Shown here in pieces: positions 9,732-19,376 of a stretch of DNA of 64,000 nt. The first letter of the stretch is position 1. Each line of letters starts with the position of its first letter. The position numbers and the translations under genes were made by a program. The DNA is from Paenibacillus thermotolerans (GTDB lineage: Bacteria; Bacillota; Bacilli; Paenibacillales; YIM-B00363): NCBI RefSeq assembly GCF_028745515.1, contig NZ_JAQZSG010000009.1, positions 62,001-126,000 of the forward strand. The letters run 5' to 3'. The notes under the pieces are model-generated. The model searched no databases, was not told the origin of the DNA, and was given only the letters and a program-made list of their open reading frames with translations.

Positions 9732-10664
9732 ATGAAATCGGCAATTGTTTCGGCAACGATCGCCATGTTGTTAAGCATGTCCGCATTCTTAACCCCAACC
9801 GCTTCAGGGACGGTTGCAGCCGATAAAACGCCGGTAGTATTCCTTAACGGTCTAAAAATGGAGCTTGAAATTCCTTCGATCAGTATTGAAGGCCACACGT
9901 TAGTCCCGATGCGCAGCCTCTTCGAATCGCTCGGAGCGCAACTGGAATGGGAGGCTTCCACTCGTACCGCCACTGCAATAAAGGACTTTACCATCATTCA
10001 ATATAAAATCGGCGCTTCCTTTGCAATGATGAATGGCGAAAGCAAAAAATTACCCGTACCCGGACGTATAATTGACGGAGCGGCTGTGGTTCCTTTGCGT
10101 TTTTTTAGCGAAGCGCTTGGAGCATCGGTGATTTGGGACGGGAAATCCCGAACGATCGCAATAAACACCGCTAAACCAGCGGCTGACAATAAAAATTGGA
10201 CTGCTCGCTCCGATCTGGATGGAGATGGGGTTGAAGAGTTGTTGTTCGCACGGGAGGTATTGACGGATACGGATGCAAAATATGTGCTCGGCGTATATCA
10301 AAGGAACGATTCCAAGTGGGTTTTAAAGTCGGAAACGGAAATCTTCAAGCCGTTGCTTTATTTGCTCATAGAGTCTGCGGATATCATAACGGGAAGCGGC
10401 AAGGAAATTTTTGTTACGGATGCAGGGGAATATCCAAGCTATGCATTATACGAATGGACAGGTGACCGGTTAGTAGCGGTAGATCTGAAGGAGTCCGGTA
10501 TCGAATCGGCTCCTCAGCAAGTTGGTGTTTTTAATGAAGAGGGCTTAACTGGCCTTTATTTCTCTCATAGAATCAGTGCAGCGTTATGGCAGTCGGATTT
10601 ATATATATGGAACGGGAGCAAGTTTGAACTGTTCGATCAACGGCGATTGAGCGAACAATTCTAG
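9732..10664 (+). CDS. Secreted copper-amine-oxidase N-domain (stalk) protein
   Basis: 310 residues from the ATG that follows AAAAGGAGGTGG; an earlier in-frame GTG at 9723 lies inside the ribosome binding site. Residues 1-30 form a Sec signal peptide. Two repeats typical of the copper_amine_oxidaseN domain follow: LVPMRSLFESLGAQLEW near 57-73 and VVPLRFFSEALGASVIWD near 117-134. The C-terminal half begins with DLDGDGVEELLF, an FG-GAP-like calcium-type motif. The domain is abundant in Paenibacillaceae surface proteins and does not itself imply an enzyme. No function can be assigned. Confidence 0.8.
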   Translation: MKSAIVSATIAMLLSMSAFLTPTASGTVAADKTPVVFLNGLKMELEIPSISIEGHTLVPMRSLFESLGAQLEWEASTRTATAIKDFTIIQYKIGASFAMMNGESKKLPVPGRIIDGAAVVPLRFFSEALGASVIWDGKSRTIAINTAKPAADNKNWTARSDLDGDGVEELLFAREVLTDTDAKYVLGVYQRNDSKWVLKSETEIFKPLLYLLIESADIITGSGKEIFVTDAGEYPSYALYEWTGDRLVAVDLKESGIESAPQQVGVFNEEGLTGLYFSHRISAALWQSDLYIWNGSKFELFDQRRLSEQF

Positions 10665-10702
10665 GGAGTACGGAACGGAACTTAAGAGAGGTGAGACGCC
10701 AT

Positions 10703-11665
10703 ATGGAAAATGTAATCCGAAGCACGTTTAAAAACCCGATCATGGCTAAAGGGGCTGATCCGTGGATGTATAAGCATACGGACGGCAACTATTACTTCAT
10801 GGTAACAAGAGGGGATCGTCTTGATTTATGGTCATCCGAATCGATGAGCCGAATCCAGGAAGGCAGATGTAAAACCGTCTGGCTTCCTCCGGCAACCGGA
10901 ATGAACAGCCGTAATTTATGGGCACCGGAAATCCATCATGTTAACGGGAAGTGGTATATTTACTTCACGGCCAATGACGGGGGCGGGGACGATACGCGCC
11001 GAATTTACGTGCTGGAAAACGCGAATGACGATCCGCTGGAAGGGGAGTGGACCGAGAAAGGCGCCGTAAACACCGCATTCCCCGGTCTGGACGGCAGCAT
11101 CCTGGAACATCGCGGGAAACTTATTTTTATGTATGCAGGATACGGCCGTTTCCCGGAATACGGCTCAGCCGTATATGCCGCCAGGATGGAAAATCCTTGG
11201 ACGCTGAAAGGCGAGAATGTGCTGCTTACGAAACCGGAGTACGAATGGGAGCATCAAGGAGGGATGGCGATTAACGAAGGTCCTTGTTTCCTGAAAAGGT
11301 TCGGCAAAGTGTTCCTGATTTATTCGGCCAGCACTTGCTGGTCCGATGATTATGCATTAGGTATGCTGAGCGCATCGGAGGACAGCGATCTGTTGGACCC
11401 GGACTCCTGGACCAAACGTGAAACCCCGGTTTTTCGGAAATCGGAGGAAAATGGCGTATTCGGTCCGGGACATAACAGCTTTACCGTATCGCCGGACGGC
11501 ACGGAAGATTGGATCGTATATCACGCAATACCGGTTTCCGGGGGCGGAAGCGCCATGCGGGACGTTAGAATGCAGAAATTCACCTGGACGGCGGAAGGCG
11601 AGCCAAACTTCGGAGTACCGGTGCCGCACGATCGGGTACTTCCGGTTCCGTCAGGAGAGGCTTGA
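10703..11665 (+). CDS. Glycoside hydrolase family 43 enzyme
   Basis: 320 residues, five-bladed propeller family. The three catalytic acids are visible in NPIMAKGADPWMY (general base Asp near 15), GLDGSILEHRGK (Asp near 130) and NEGPCFLKRFGK (acid Glu near 190). There is no signal peptide, so it should act inside the cell on imported oligosaccharides. Members cleave arabinose or xylose from hemicellulose fragments; the specificity cannot be read. An in-frame GTG at 10691 is possible, but AGAGAGG spacing favours the ATG at 10703. It precedes a sugar importer, though a strong terminator lies between them. Confidence 0.88.
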   Translation: MENVIRSTFKNPIMAKGADPWMYKHTDGNYYFMVTRGDRLDLWSSESMSRIQEGRCKTVWLPPATGMNSRNLWAPEIHHVNGKWYIYFTANDGGGDDTRRIYVLENANDDPLEGEWTEKGAVNTAFPGLDGSILEHRGKLIFMYAGYGRFPEYGSAVYAARMENPWTLKGENVLLTKPEYEWEHQGGMAINEGPCFLKRFGKVFLIYSASTCWSDDYALGMLSASEDSDLLDPDSWTKRETPVFRKSEENGVFGPGHNSFTVSPDGTEDWIVYHAIPVSGGGSAMRDVRMQKFTWTAEGEPNFGVPVPHDRVLPVPSGEA

Positions 11666-11701
11666 TTTTTATTAAATCACTAATCGAATCTTTCAATCTA
11701 T

Positions 11702-11735
11702 TAACCCGCTATTTAGCGGGTTATTTTTGTTTTTC
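11702..11735 (+). terminator. Intrinsic terminator after GH43
   Basis: The perfect 8-bp stem AACCCGCT / AGCGGGTT with an ATTT loop is followed by ATTTTTGTTTTT. Confidence 0.93.
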
Positions 11736-11892
11736 TCGCAGCAATTCCTATTTCATCGCCTTTTGGTCTTTATCGCCTTTTCTTACAGCTTTTCGGGAAT
11801 TTACTCATACATGTTTGCAGCTCGCTCATACATTAGTACGGATATGCAGCCTATGCTGTCGCTTGGAGCAAATTTATACCGGAGGAGGGTAT

Positions 11893-13164
11893 ATGCACTT
11901 GAACCGATACGGATGGCTCGCATTATGTCTAGCGATGATTGTGACGCTCAGCGGCTGTGGTCTGTTGTTCGCGGGCGAAGACGCTTCGCAATCGAACAAA
12001 ATTACGCTCACTCTATGGTACTGGAATCGATCGATCGACGACAACCTCATCGCACAAGTAGAAAAGCAATTTCCGAACATCGAGTTACACGCGCAAAAGG
12101 TCGGAGGCGACTTCAAAGCGAAGCTGAAGACGACGCTCGCCGCGAAATCCGGAGAACCGGACATTGTTGCCTTGAACGACTGGATTATGGAGCTGTTCAC
12201 CAGTGCGGACCGCTTTTATAACTTGTATGAGTTAGGAGCGGGAGATGTGGAAAGCAGGTACCTGGAGTGGAAGTGGAAGCAGGGCGTCACGCCGGAAGGC
12301 AAGATGATCGGATTTCCGATGGATACCGGACCCACGGCGCTGTTCTATAGAGCGGACTTGTTCGAACAAGCCGGCTTGCCGACGGACCCTGAGGAGGTCG
12401 GCGAAACTATCGCGACGTGGGACGATTACATCGCTGCGGGCGAAAAGCTGAAACAGGCGTTCGCCGGCAAAGTATTTTTAACCGACAACATCGGAAGCGT
12501 TTACAACCAAGTGATGGCGCAAGGAACCGATCTTTATTTTACAAGAGAAGGCCAATATATCGGCGACCGTTCCGAGCAAGTCAAGAAGGCTTGGAACATC
12601 GCGGTCGACATGCACGAGAAAGACTTGTTGGCGGATGCCCCGGGCTGGTCGCCGGAATGGAACGCAGCTATGAACAACGGAAAAATCGCGTCTTTTATCG
12701 GAGCGGTCTGGATGAAGCAAGTATTGCAGGAAGCCGCGCCGGATACCGCAGGGAAATGGCGTGTCGCACGCGCCCCGGGAGGCGACGGCAATAACGGCGG
12801 ATCGTTCTTATCCATATTGAAATCAAGCAAGCATCCGCAGGAAGCTTATGATGTGATCGAATGGCTGCAAAATCCGGAAAACCAACTGACCGCCTTCCAA
12901 ACGATGAACCTGTTCCCTTCGACGCCAGGCGTGTTCGAAGATTCGTCCATGCAGCGCGAAGAACAATTTTTCGGAAACCAGGCAACCGGAAACATCTTCG
13001 CCGAATCCGCCCGGAACGTGAAAGTCGCCTATTTCGGCGAGCGGTACCCTTCAATCCACGGCATTATGACCCGTTATTTAAGTAACATCGCGAATCAGAA
13101 CCTGGATCCGGACCAATCGTGGTCGGATGCGATAAAACGAGTTGAGCGCGAGCTTCAACGGTAA
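11893..13164 (+). CDS. Sugar ABC transporter substrate-binding lipoprotein
   Basis: 423 residues from the ATG behind GGAGGAGGG. The N-terminus is a lipoprotein signal ending in the lipobox LSGC near 20-23. The rest has the bacterial extracellular solute-binding family 1 pattern: ITLTLWYWN, KLKTTLAAKSGEPDIVAL, GKMIGFPMDTGPTALFYRADLFEQAG and a C-terminal region with NPENQLTAFQ. It captures a sugar, probably an oligosaccharide, outside the membrane and delivers it to the two permeases encoded next. No ATPase gene is present, as usual for CUT1 systems using a shared MsmX-type ATPase. Confidence 0.92.
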   Translation: MHLNRYGWLALCLAMIVTLSGCGLLFAGEDASQSNKITLTLWYWNRSIDDNLIAQVEKQFPNIELHAQKVGGDFKAKLKTTLAAKSGEPDIVALNDWIMELFTSADRFYNLYELGAGDVESRYLEWKWKQGVTPEGKMIGFPMDTGPTALFYRADLFEQAGLPTDPEEVGETIATWDDYIAAGEKLKQAFAGKVFLTDNIGSVYNQVMAQGTDLYFTREGQYIGDRSEQVKKAWNIAVDMHEKDLLADAPGWSPEWNAAMNNGKIASFIGAVWMKQVLQEAAPDTAGKWRVARAPGGDGNNGGSFLSILKSSKHPQEAYDVIEWLQNPENQLTAFQTMNLFPSTPGVFEDSSMQREEQFFGNQATGNIFAESARNVKVAYFGERYPSIHGIMTRYLSNIANQNLDPDQSWSDAIKRVERELQR

Positions 13165-13197
13165 GATGACCACCATACTTGTGAGGGAGGGTCCTTT

Positions 13198-14097
13198 ATG
13201 CACACGCGGGGTATGACGTCCGTTTGGGCGGAGATCTGGAAGCAGCGATCCGTCTACTTGGCGATCTCGCCTTTCTATATTTTGTTCGCCGTATTCGGCA
13301 TATTTCCGATCGGGTTCTCGCTTTATTTGGCATTCCATCGTTGGGACGGCATCGGGGAGATGACCTTTAACGGAATCAACAACTTTCGGTACATGTTCAC
13401 GGACGGCGAATTTTGGCAGGCCGTCGGCAACACGTTCGTCATTTGGATATACTCCACTATCCCTATGCTGTTCTTCGCGTTAATTATCGCGTTCCTGCTG
13501 CACGCTCCATTCGTTAGGTTTCGCACTTTGTTTCGAGTCGGGTACTTTCTCCCGAACGTGACGTCGATCGTCGCCGTCGCAATTATCTTCGGCGCGCTTT
13601 TCGCGAATGAATTCGGGTTTCTCAACTACTTGCTAAAGCTGTTCGGACTGTCCGCCGTTCAATGGCTCAACGTGCCGTGGGGGATTCAGATCGCAATCTC
13701 CACTATGGTGATTTGGAGGTGGACCGGCTATAACGCGATCATTTATTTGGCCGGCTTGCAAAGCATTCCGCAGGTGCTGTACGAAGCGGCGAAAATCGAC
13801 GGCGCTTCGGTCATGCAATCGTTCTTCCGAATCACGATCCCGCTCCTTCGGCCGGTCATCCTGTTTACCGTCATCACTTCGACGATCGGAGGCATGCAAC
13901 TGTTTACGGAACCGCAAGTGTTGGTAGGCAACGACGGGGGGACCGGCAGCAGCGGAATGACTATCGTCCTTTACTTATACCGGGAGTCGTTCATCAAAAA
14001 TTACTTCGGCTACGGCGCGGCCGTCGGCTGGGGGATGTTCATCATTATCGCTCTCTTTTCGATTCTGAACTGGAAGCTGCTGCAGCGCAAAGACTAA
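13198..14097 (+). CDS. Sugar ABC transporter permease (MalF type)
   Basis: 299 residues with six predicted membrane segments. The EAA loop that docks the ATPase is EAAKIDGASVMQSFF near 199-213 followed by ITIPLLRP. Start ATG with GAGGGAGG 10 bases upstream. It pairs with the following permease; the binding protein is encoded directly upstream. Confidence 0.93.
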   Translation: MHTRGMTSVWAEIWKQRSVYLAISPFYILFAVFGIFPIGFSLYLAFHRWDGIGEMTFNGINNFRYMFTDGEFWQAVGNTFVIWIYSTIPMLFFALIIAFLLHAPFVRFRTLFRVGYFLPNVTSIVAVAIIFGALFANEFGFLNYLLKLFGLSAVQWLNVPWGIQIAISTMVIWRWTGYNAIIYLAGLQSIPQVLYEAAKIDGASVMQSFFRITIPLLRPVILFTVITSTIGGMQLFTEPQVLVGNDGGTGSSGMTIVLYLYRESFIKNYFGYGAAVGWGMFIIIALFSILNWKLLQRKD

Positions 14098-14120
14098 TGT
14101 GACGGAAAGGAGTGTTACGC

Positions 14121-14948
14121 ATGGTTCACAAATCCGTGAAGTCGTTCGTATTGTACGCGGGCCTGCTGATTGGCATGCTTATGTCCATGTTTCCGTTTTA
14201 TTGGCTCGTCGTTATGTCGACACGGACGACCTCGGACATCTATAGCTTTCCGCCTAAGCTGTGGTTTGGCGGGGAATTCATGAACAACGTCACGCGCGTC
14301 ATGCAGCAGATCCATTTTTTCGACGCGCTGCTTAATACGTTGTTCGTATCCGTTACGGTAACCTTGCTGGTACTGTTTTTCGACTCGCTTGCGGGATTCG
14401 CATTCGCCAAGTTCGAATTTCCGGGGAAGAAATGGCTGTTTATTTTGCTTCTCGCTACGATGATGGTGCCGTCTCAGCTTTCTTTAGTGCCGTCATTCGT
14501 CATTATGGCCGAGTTCGGCTGGGTCGGTTCCTTCAAGGCGCTCATCGTTCCGGGCATGGTGAACGCATTCGGCATTTTCTGGATTCGGCAGTATACGGTT
14601 GGGGCCGTTCCGAGCGAGCTTCTGGATGCGGGACGAATCGACGGGTGCGGATTTTTCCGCCTGTATTTTCACGTCGCACTGCCGATCCTGCGCCCCGCGT
14701 TCGCGTTTCTCGGCGCGTTCACGTTCATCGGCGTCTGGAACGATTACTTATGGCCGCTCATCGTCTTGACGGATGCCAAGAAATTCACGCTTCAGATCGC
14801 TCTTTCGCAGCTTAACGGCATCTATAATACGGATTACGCCATGGTCATCGCCGGTACGCTTCTCGCCGTACTGCCGTTGATCGCAATGTTTCTGTTCATC
14901 AGCAAGCAATTCATCTCCGATATCGCGGCGGGAGCCGTGAAGGATTAA
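14121..14948 (+). CDS. Sugar ABC transporter permease (MalG type)
   Basis: 275 residues from the ATG behind GGAAAGGAG; the GTG at 14112 overlaps the ribosome binding site and is unlikely. The MalG-type N-terminus MSMFPFYWLVVMSTRT and the EAA-like loop DAGRIDGCGFFRLYFH followed by VALPILRP are visible. It is the last gene of the importer operon and is closed by a terminator. Confidence 0.93.
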   Translation: MVHKSVKSFVLYAGLLIGMLMSMFPFYWLVVMSTRTTSDIYSFPPKLWFGGEFMNNVTRVMQQIHFFDALLNTLFVSVTVTLLVLFFDSLAGFAFAKFEFPGKKWLFILLLATMMVPSQLSLVPSFVIMAEFGWVGSFKALIVPGMVNAFGIFWIRQYTVGAVPSELLDAGRIDGCGFFRLYFHVALPILRPAFAFLGAFTFIGVWNDYLWPLIVLTDAKKFTLQIALSQLNGIYNTDYAMVIAGTLLAVLPLIAMFLFISKQFISDIAAGAVKD

Positions 14949-14992
14949 AACCCGATCGAGAAGAGCAGAAGCTGAAAGAAAAGGATGGCAGG

Positions 14993-15024
14993 AAAGACCG
15001 ATTCCGAGAGGGACCGGTCTTTTT
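14993..15024 (+). terminator. Intrinsic terminator after sugar importer operon
   Basis: The stem AAAGACCG / CGGTCTTT with a 14-base loop runs directly into a short T-run (TTTT in total including the stem). Confidence 0.75.
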
Positions 15025-15172
15025 CGCTTCCGATAACGGAAAGATAGGAATTTTCTCCTTTATTCTACGCGTATGTAACAATACAATAAGATTGTCAGTC
15101 GTACATAGACATTCGATCTTAGCGTTTCTTGTCAATCAAATGGTTTTCCAAGCGAACAGGCAGGTAGAGACA

Positions 15173-16417
15173 ATGAACGAATATGATGTGATTGTGGTCG
15201 GAACGGGACCGGGTGGCGCAACGGTTGCTAGGGATCTGGCCCGCAGGAAAAAGAAAGTCCTGATCCTGGAACAAGGCGGTTGGGACACGACTATACACAT
15301 TCCGAAGATGCTTCGAAACCGAGAAATGCTGTTCATGAACAAAGGCCGCACGCTTGTGAGAGGAATCCGTACCGGTGGCAGCTCGGTTCTTTATTACGGA
15401 ACGGCACACGAGCCGCCGGAGCACTATTTCGAACGGTACGGCGTCTCATTGGCCAAAGAAACGGAAGAGCTTAAGAAAGAGCTCCCGATTGCTCCGCTGC
15501 GCGATGAACTGATCGGCCCGGCGGCTCGAACCATAATGGAGAGCGCCGAGCATCTTCATCTCCCTTGGAAGAAGCTGAATAAATTCATCGATCAATCGAT
15601 GTGTACGCCCGGGCATATCCCCTTTGAAGCACAATGGAATGCGGCGAAGTTCGTTCAAGAGGCTCTCGATTCCGGCGCCGTTCTGATGAACGGAGCGGCG
15701 GTCAATAAGGTGCTCGTACAAGAAAGGAAAGCGGTTGGCGTGGAGTACACGGTCAATCATAAAAGCGTTGCCGCGTACGCACCTCGGATTGTTCTCTCGG
15801 CAGGCGGGATCGGCTCGCCGGCGATTCTGCGCAGAAGCGGCATTGAGCGAGCCGGAGACGGCTTCTTCTGCGATCCGTTAGTTATTGTGCAAGGGGTAGC
15901 GGACGGCATTCGGGCCGGGAACGAGATTCCGATGGCCGCAGGAATCCATGTGCCGGAGGATGGATACATGCTGACGGATCTTACGGTGCCGAAGCTGGTC
16001 TACCAGCTCTTTACCGCGCAGGCGCTACGATTCCATCGCATTCATCAGCACGCGAAGACGTTGGCTATAATGGTGAAGATCAAGGACAGTATCGGCGGCG
16101 TGATCACTCGGGAAGGTAAGCCGATTAGAGACTTTACAGATGAGGACCGGCGAAAAATGAAGCGGGGATACGAAAGAGCGAAATCAATTCTTACTGCGGC
16201 GGGTGCCAAACATATTTACACTACTCGCTGGACGGCGGCACATCCCGGCGGCTCCGTTCGCATCGGCGATCTGGTAGATTCCAATCTGGCAACGGAGTAC
16301 GAGAACTTATTCGTCTGCGACGCATCGGTTATTCCGACGGAGTGGGGGCTGCCGCCGACATTCACCGTATTGGCATTGGCCAAGCGGTTAGCCAAGCATC
16401 TGCTCGGCAACGGGTAA
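15173..16417 (+). CDS. GMC family FAD-dependent oxidoreductase
   Basis: 414 residues from the ATG behind AGGTAGAG. The FAD dinucleotide motif VVGTGPGGATVARDLA lies near 7-22, GGSSVLYYG near 65-73, and SAGGIGSPAILRRSGI, the second GMC signature, near 218-233. The C-terminal region HPGGSVRIG and LPPTFTVLALAKRLA carries the histidine region used for catalysis. It oxidises an alcohol using FAD; the acceptor and substrate are not evident. At about 414 residues it is shorter than fungal oxidases (about 550-650). It stands alone between a sugar importer and a sporulation gene. Confidence 0.88.
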   Translation: MNEYDVIVVGTGPGGATVARDLARRKKKVLILEQGGWDTTIHIPKMLRNREMLFMNKGRTLVRGIRTGGSSVLYYGTAHEPPEHYFERYGVSLAKETEELKKELPIAPLRDELIGPAARTIMESAEHLHLPWKKLNKFIDQSMCTPGHIPFEAQWNAAKFVQEALDSGAVLMNGAAVNKVLVQERKAVGVEYTVNHKSVAAYAPRIVLSAGGIGSPAILRRSGIERAGDGFFCDPLVIVQGVADGIRAGNEIPMAAGIHVPEDGYMLTDLTVPKLVYQLFTAQALRFHRIHQHAKTLAIMVKIKDSIGGVITREGKPIRDFTDEDRRKMKRGYERAKSILTAAGAKHIYTTRWTAAHPGGSVRIGDLVDSNLATEYENLFVCDASVIPTEWGLPPTFTVLALAKRLAKHLLGNG

Positions 16418-16556
16418 CTCGTCGTCTATGCGCTTTTGTTTCGGATCTGGTTACATGCTGCGGGTCATTTGGTTCTATCTTGATGCTTACATTTTCATAC
16501 AATAATAAATAGGATTTATGATTCCGCCTTGCGACTTGTATGGGGGGATGTAAGAA

Positions 16557-17849
16557 TTGCGCTACAAACTTGTGCCCCACGACCGTGAGAAAGACTGTGT
16601 CTTGATCCACCCAAGAACGGCGAAAGCGTGTCAAATCCCTTCCCGGGGAACGCTTTGGTTCGGTCTGCGAAGCATGCCGTATAAGCTTGCAATGAATGAT
16701 TGCATCGGGGAACAGCAACTCTCTCTCTCAAGGGAGCTTCTTTCCGAGCTAGGCGTATCCCTTAGCCATCTTTATGAGCTCGCCGTTCAAAATAATGCGA
16801 TCGTAATTGGACCCTTTATCGGAATCCTGACCGGAAGAAACTTCTCTTTGCACAATTTCTCACGAAACTATGCGCATTTGGGCGGAATGCTCGTTGCATT
16901 CCATGTTAACGGGTTACGGAGCGATAACATAGTAGGCCTAATGTATGATGACGAAACGAAACAATGGATGAAGCGTCATTTTCCGTATCCGGCTGTCGTA
17001 CTAAGAAAAATTTCGATTCCATGGAAACACCCTTTATTCACCATATACGGGGATAAAATCGTGAATCAAAGGGGATTTGACAAATGGTTGGTACATGAAC
17101 GGTTACTTTCGATACCGACCGTGACAACCTATTTGCCCGAATCGGTCCTGTTTCAGGATGCGGAGAAGACGTTAAACTTCCTTGATCGACACGGCACCGT
17201 TTATATCAAACCGATTTCCGGCTTGTCCGGAAGAGGAATCATTAAGCTATCGAGAATACAATCGAATCACTGTCTGATTGAATGGAGAGAAGGAAGGAGA
17301 CGTGTCAAGAGCTCCCGGATGGAGGACTCGGAACTGCTCGCCTTCTTGCGCCGAAATGTTCACGAGGAGAGATATATCGTCCAGCAAGGGATACCGCTTA
17401 TGAAGGAAAAGGAACGGCTTATTGATTTTCGAGCGATCCTTTTGAAGAACAGGCACGGCCGGTGGCAGGTTTGCGCGTTTATCGGAAAATACGGAATACC
17501 GGGAAGTATTGTAAGCAACGTATCCTCCGGCGGCAAAGCTGAAATGGGGAGGAACACGCTCAAAAAGGTTTGGAAGCTATCTAATGCGCGGGTCATCGGG
17601 TTGAGACAGCGCATAAATCGCGCGGCACTGGATTTGGCAATTGCCATGGAACAAGCATTCGGAGTTTCCTATGGCGATCTATCATTGGATATCGGCGTTG
17701 AAAAAAACGGAAAAATATGGCTTATCGAAGTCAACGGTCTGGGTGACCATACGATCGTTCTGGATGCAAAAAATCGAAAGCTATATTACGAGATCGTAAA
17801 GGAAAATTTGTTGTATATGAAAAAGCTGGCCGGTTTTAACAATCCGTAG
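16557..17849 (+). CDS. YheC/YheD family ATP-grasp protein
   Basis: 430 residues starting at TTG behind GGGGGGATG. The C-terminal half is an ATP-grasp fold: TVYIKPISGLSGRGII near 217-232, VQQGIPLM near 275-282, RLIDFRAILL, and DLSLDIGVEKNGKIWLIEVN near 380-399 with metal-binding residues. The Bacillus relatives YheC and YheD are spore coat-associated; the substrate is unknown. The short upstream intergenic region has no clear sigma-A promoter, compatible with sporulation control, although no sigma-E/K site could be confirmed. Confidence 0.85.
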   Translation: MRYKLVPHDREKDCVLIHPRTAKACQIPSRGTLWFGLRSMPYKLAMNDCIGEQQLSLSRELLSELGVSLSHLYELAVQNNAIVIGPFIGILTGRNFSLHNFSRNYAHLGGMLVAFHVNGLRSDNIVGLMYDDETKQWMKRHFPYPAVVLRKISIPWKHPLFTIYGDKIVNQRGFDKWLVHERLLSIPTVTTYLPESVLFQDAEKTLNFLDRHGTVYIKPISGLSGRGIIKLSRIQSNHCLIEWREGRRRVKSSRMEDSELLAFLRRNVHEERYIVQQGIPLMKEKERLIDFRAILLKNRHGRWQVCAFIGKYGIPGSIVSNVSSGGKAEMGRNTLKKVWKLSNARVIGLRQRINRAALDLAIAMEQAFGVSYGDLSLDIGVEKNGKIWLIEVNGLGDHTIVLDAKNRKLYYEIVKENLLYMKKLAGFNNP

Positions 17850-17866
17850 CAGCAAATATAGAGAAG

Positions 17867-17901
17867 AACGCTTTATAACAAAAATTATAAGGCGTTTTTT
17901 T
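17867..17901 (+). terminator. Intrinsic terminator after yheC/D-like gene
   Basis: AACGCTTTATAA pairs with TTATAAGGCGTT (one G-T wobble) and is followed by TTTTTT. Confidence 0.88.
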
Positions 17902-17944
17902 GTTTCAGCAACAAAATAATCTTTCTGCAGCCCCGTCCTAAGGG

Positions 17945-17983
17945 ATACCGTCAGGCGGAGGCTATCACTGACGGTATTTTTTA
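17945..17983 (+). terminator. Second terminator-like hairpin
   Basis: The perfect 10-bp stem ATACCGTCAG / CTGACGGTAT with a 13-base loop is followed by TTTTTTAT. It lies 45 bases after the preceding terminator and upstream of the regulator promoter, so it is either a back-up terminator or ends a short leader. Confidence 0.75.
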
Positions 17984-18026
17984 TATTTAATATATTTAAT
18001 AATATACGATAATTCAAGAAAACCGA

Positions 18027-18078
18027 TTGCAAATTTTAATATTATGTTATAATAATAACCAAATTTTGTACGGAAAAT
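18027..18078 (+). promoter_or_regulatory. Putative promoter and operator of the GntR/LacI regulator
   Basis: TTGCAA (18027-18032) and TATAAT (18048-18053) are 15 bases apart, shorter than ideal. Downstream, at 18063-18078, ATTTT and AAAAT flank a central GTACGG as an imperfect palindrome. It sits between the promoter and the start codon, a position expected for autoregulation. This is a suggestion from position and symmetry only. Confidence 0.35.
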
Positions 18079-18090
18079 TGGTGACTACGG

Positions 18091-19254
18091 ATGAACTCAA
18101 CGGACAGAACGCCTTTATATCAGAAAGTTCAAGATTACATACGCGACTTGATTACATCGCAGGAATTAAAAATCGGTGACCGAATTCCGACGGAAAAGGA
18201 GTTAATGGAGCGCTTCGGTGTTAGCAAGATCACCGTTGTTAACGCCTTGTCCGGATTGGTCAACGAAAAAATTATAACGAGAGTGCCCGGAAAGGGAAGT
18301 TTCGTGAACGATCCCGAACCTGAAGCCTCTCCGGAACCATTGAAAACCTCTTTACATGATGTCGTTCGACCGAGCGGAGAAAACCGGTCCCGGTTGATCG
18401 GCCTTATCCTGCCCAGCATTTACGACTATTTTACTATTCGGCTTGTACAAGGCATTCAACAGGCGCTTCGTGAAAATAACTACAGCTGCGTCATCCATTT
18501 ATCCGAAGGCAATATCGATAAGGAAAAAGAAGCCATTAAATTATGCAAAAAAATCGGAGTGGAAGGATTGCTGATTTTCCCGGTTGACGAGGAATTGTTC
18601 AACGAGGAAATATTAAGCATGAAATTTGCCGGTTTTCCGTTCGTGCTGATCGACCGCTACCTTCCGGGAATAGATACTCATTATATCGCTTCCGACGGCA
18701 GGCTTGGCGTCAATCTAGCCGTGAATTACTTGTGGGAGCTAGGGCACCGGGAAATTGCGATATGCTCCGATTCGCCCCTTCAAACCGTTACCGTGCAGGA
18801 GCGAATCGACGGATACATGAATGCCTTGAAGGATAAAGGTGCGCTCATCAACCCGGCCCACATTTTAATCGGGTTTGAATATGTAAGCTTAGACAAATCG
18901 GAAGCGCATCCGTTGTATCGTTATATTCGGAATCGGATGGCAACTGCCTACATTTCGCTGAACGGAAAGCTCGGGGTGCAAATTTACGAGATGGCGCGTC
19001 AAGCCGGATTAAAGGTGCCCGATGACATATCCATCATTAGCTTTGACGATCCTACTTCAATTCTAGAAGGGTATAGCACTTACACCCATATCAAACAGTT
19101 TGAACGAGATATGGGCTATCGGGCAGCTTATACGCTGCTGGAGGTCATGAACGGCGATGTCGGGCGAAACGGCAAATACTACAAAACGCTAGTGGAGCCG
19201 GAGCTGGTCATCGGCAAGACGACGGGAGCATGCTTTTGCGGTGCGAAGCAATAA
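18091..19254 (+). CDS. GntR-type HTH / LacI-type sensor transcriptional regulator
   Basis: 387 residues. Residues 1-72 are a GntR winged helix (TPLYQKVQDYIRDLI, IPTEKELMERFGVSKITV, KGSFVND). Residues 95-385 are a periplasmic-binding-protein-like sensor (LIGLILPSIYDYFTIRLVQG, HREIAICSD, DDISIISFDDPT). This hybrid is the AraR architecture of Bacillus, a sugar-responsive repressor. It lies upstream of the mannosidase/importer operon and is the natural candidate for its local regulator, by inference. The inducer is unknown. Confidence 0.9.
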   Translation: MNSTDRTPLYQKVQDYIRDLITSQELKIGDRIPTEKELMERFGVSKITVVNALSGLVNEKIITRVPGKGSFVNDPEPEASPEPLKTSLHDVVRPSGENRSRLIGLILPSIYDYFTIRLVQGIQQALRENNYSCVIHLSEGNIDKEKEAIKLCKKIGVEGLLIFPVDEELFNEEILSMKFAGFPFVLIDRYLPGIDTHYIASDGRLGVNLAVNYLWELGHREIAICSDSPLQTVTVQERIDGYMNALKDKGALINPAHILIGFEYVSLDKSEAHPLYRYIRNRMATAYISLNGKLGVQIYEMARQAGLKVPDDISIISFDDPTSILEGYSTYTHIKQFERDMGYRAAYTLLEVMNGDVGRNGKYYKTLVEPELVIGKTTGACFCGAKQ

Positions 19255-19285
19255 TAGCGTGTAATGAACTCTTCAAATAAAATGC

Positions 19286-19330
19286 GGAAATAGACCCTGT
19301 TTCGATGCGCCGAAATAGGGTCTATTTCCA
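19286..19330 (+). terminator. Long hairpin after the regulator gene
   Basis: A 19-bp stem (19286-19304 with 19311-19329, a single G-T wobble) around ATGCGC. The following sequence is only moderately T-rich, so termination is likely but not textbook. Confidence 0.65.
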
Positions 19331-19376
19331 TTTGACCCTTATAAAGGATTATATTTTATTTTTTTCAAAAAAAATA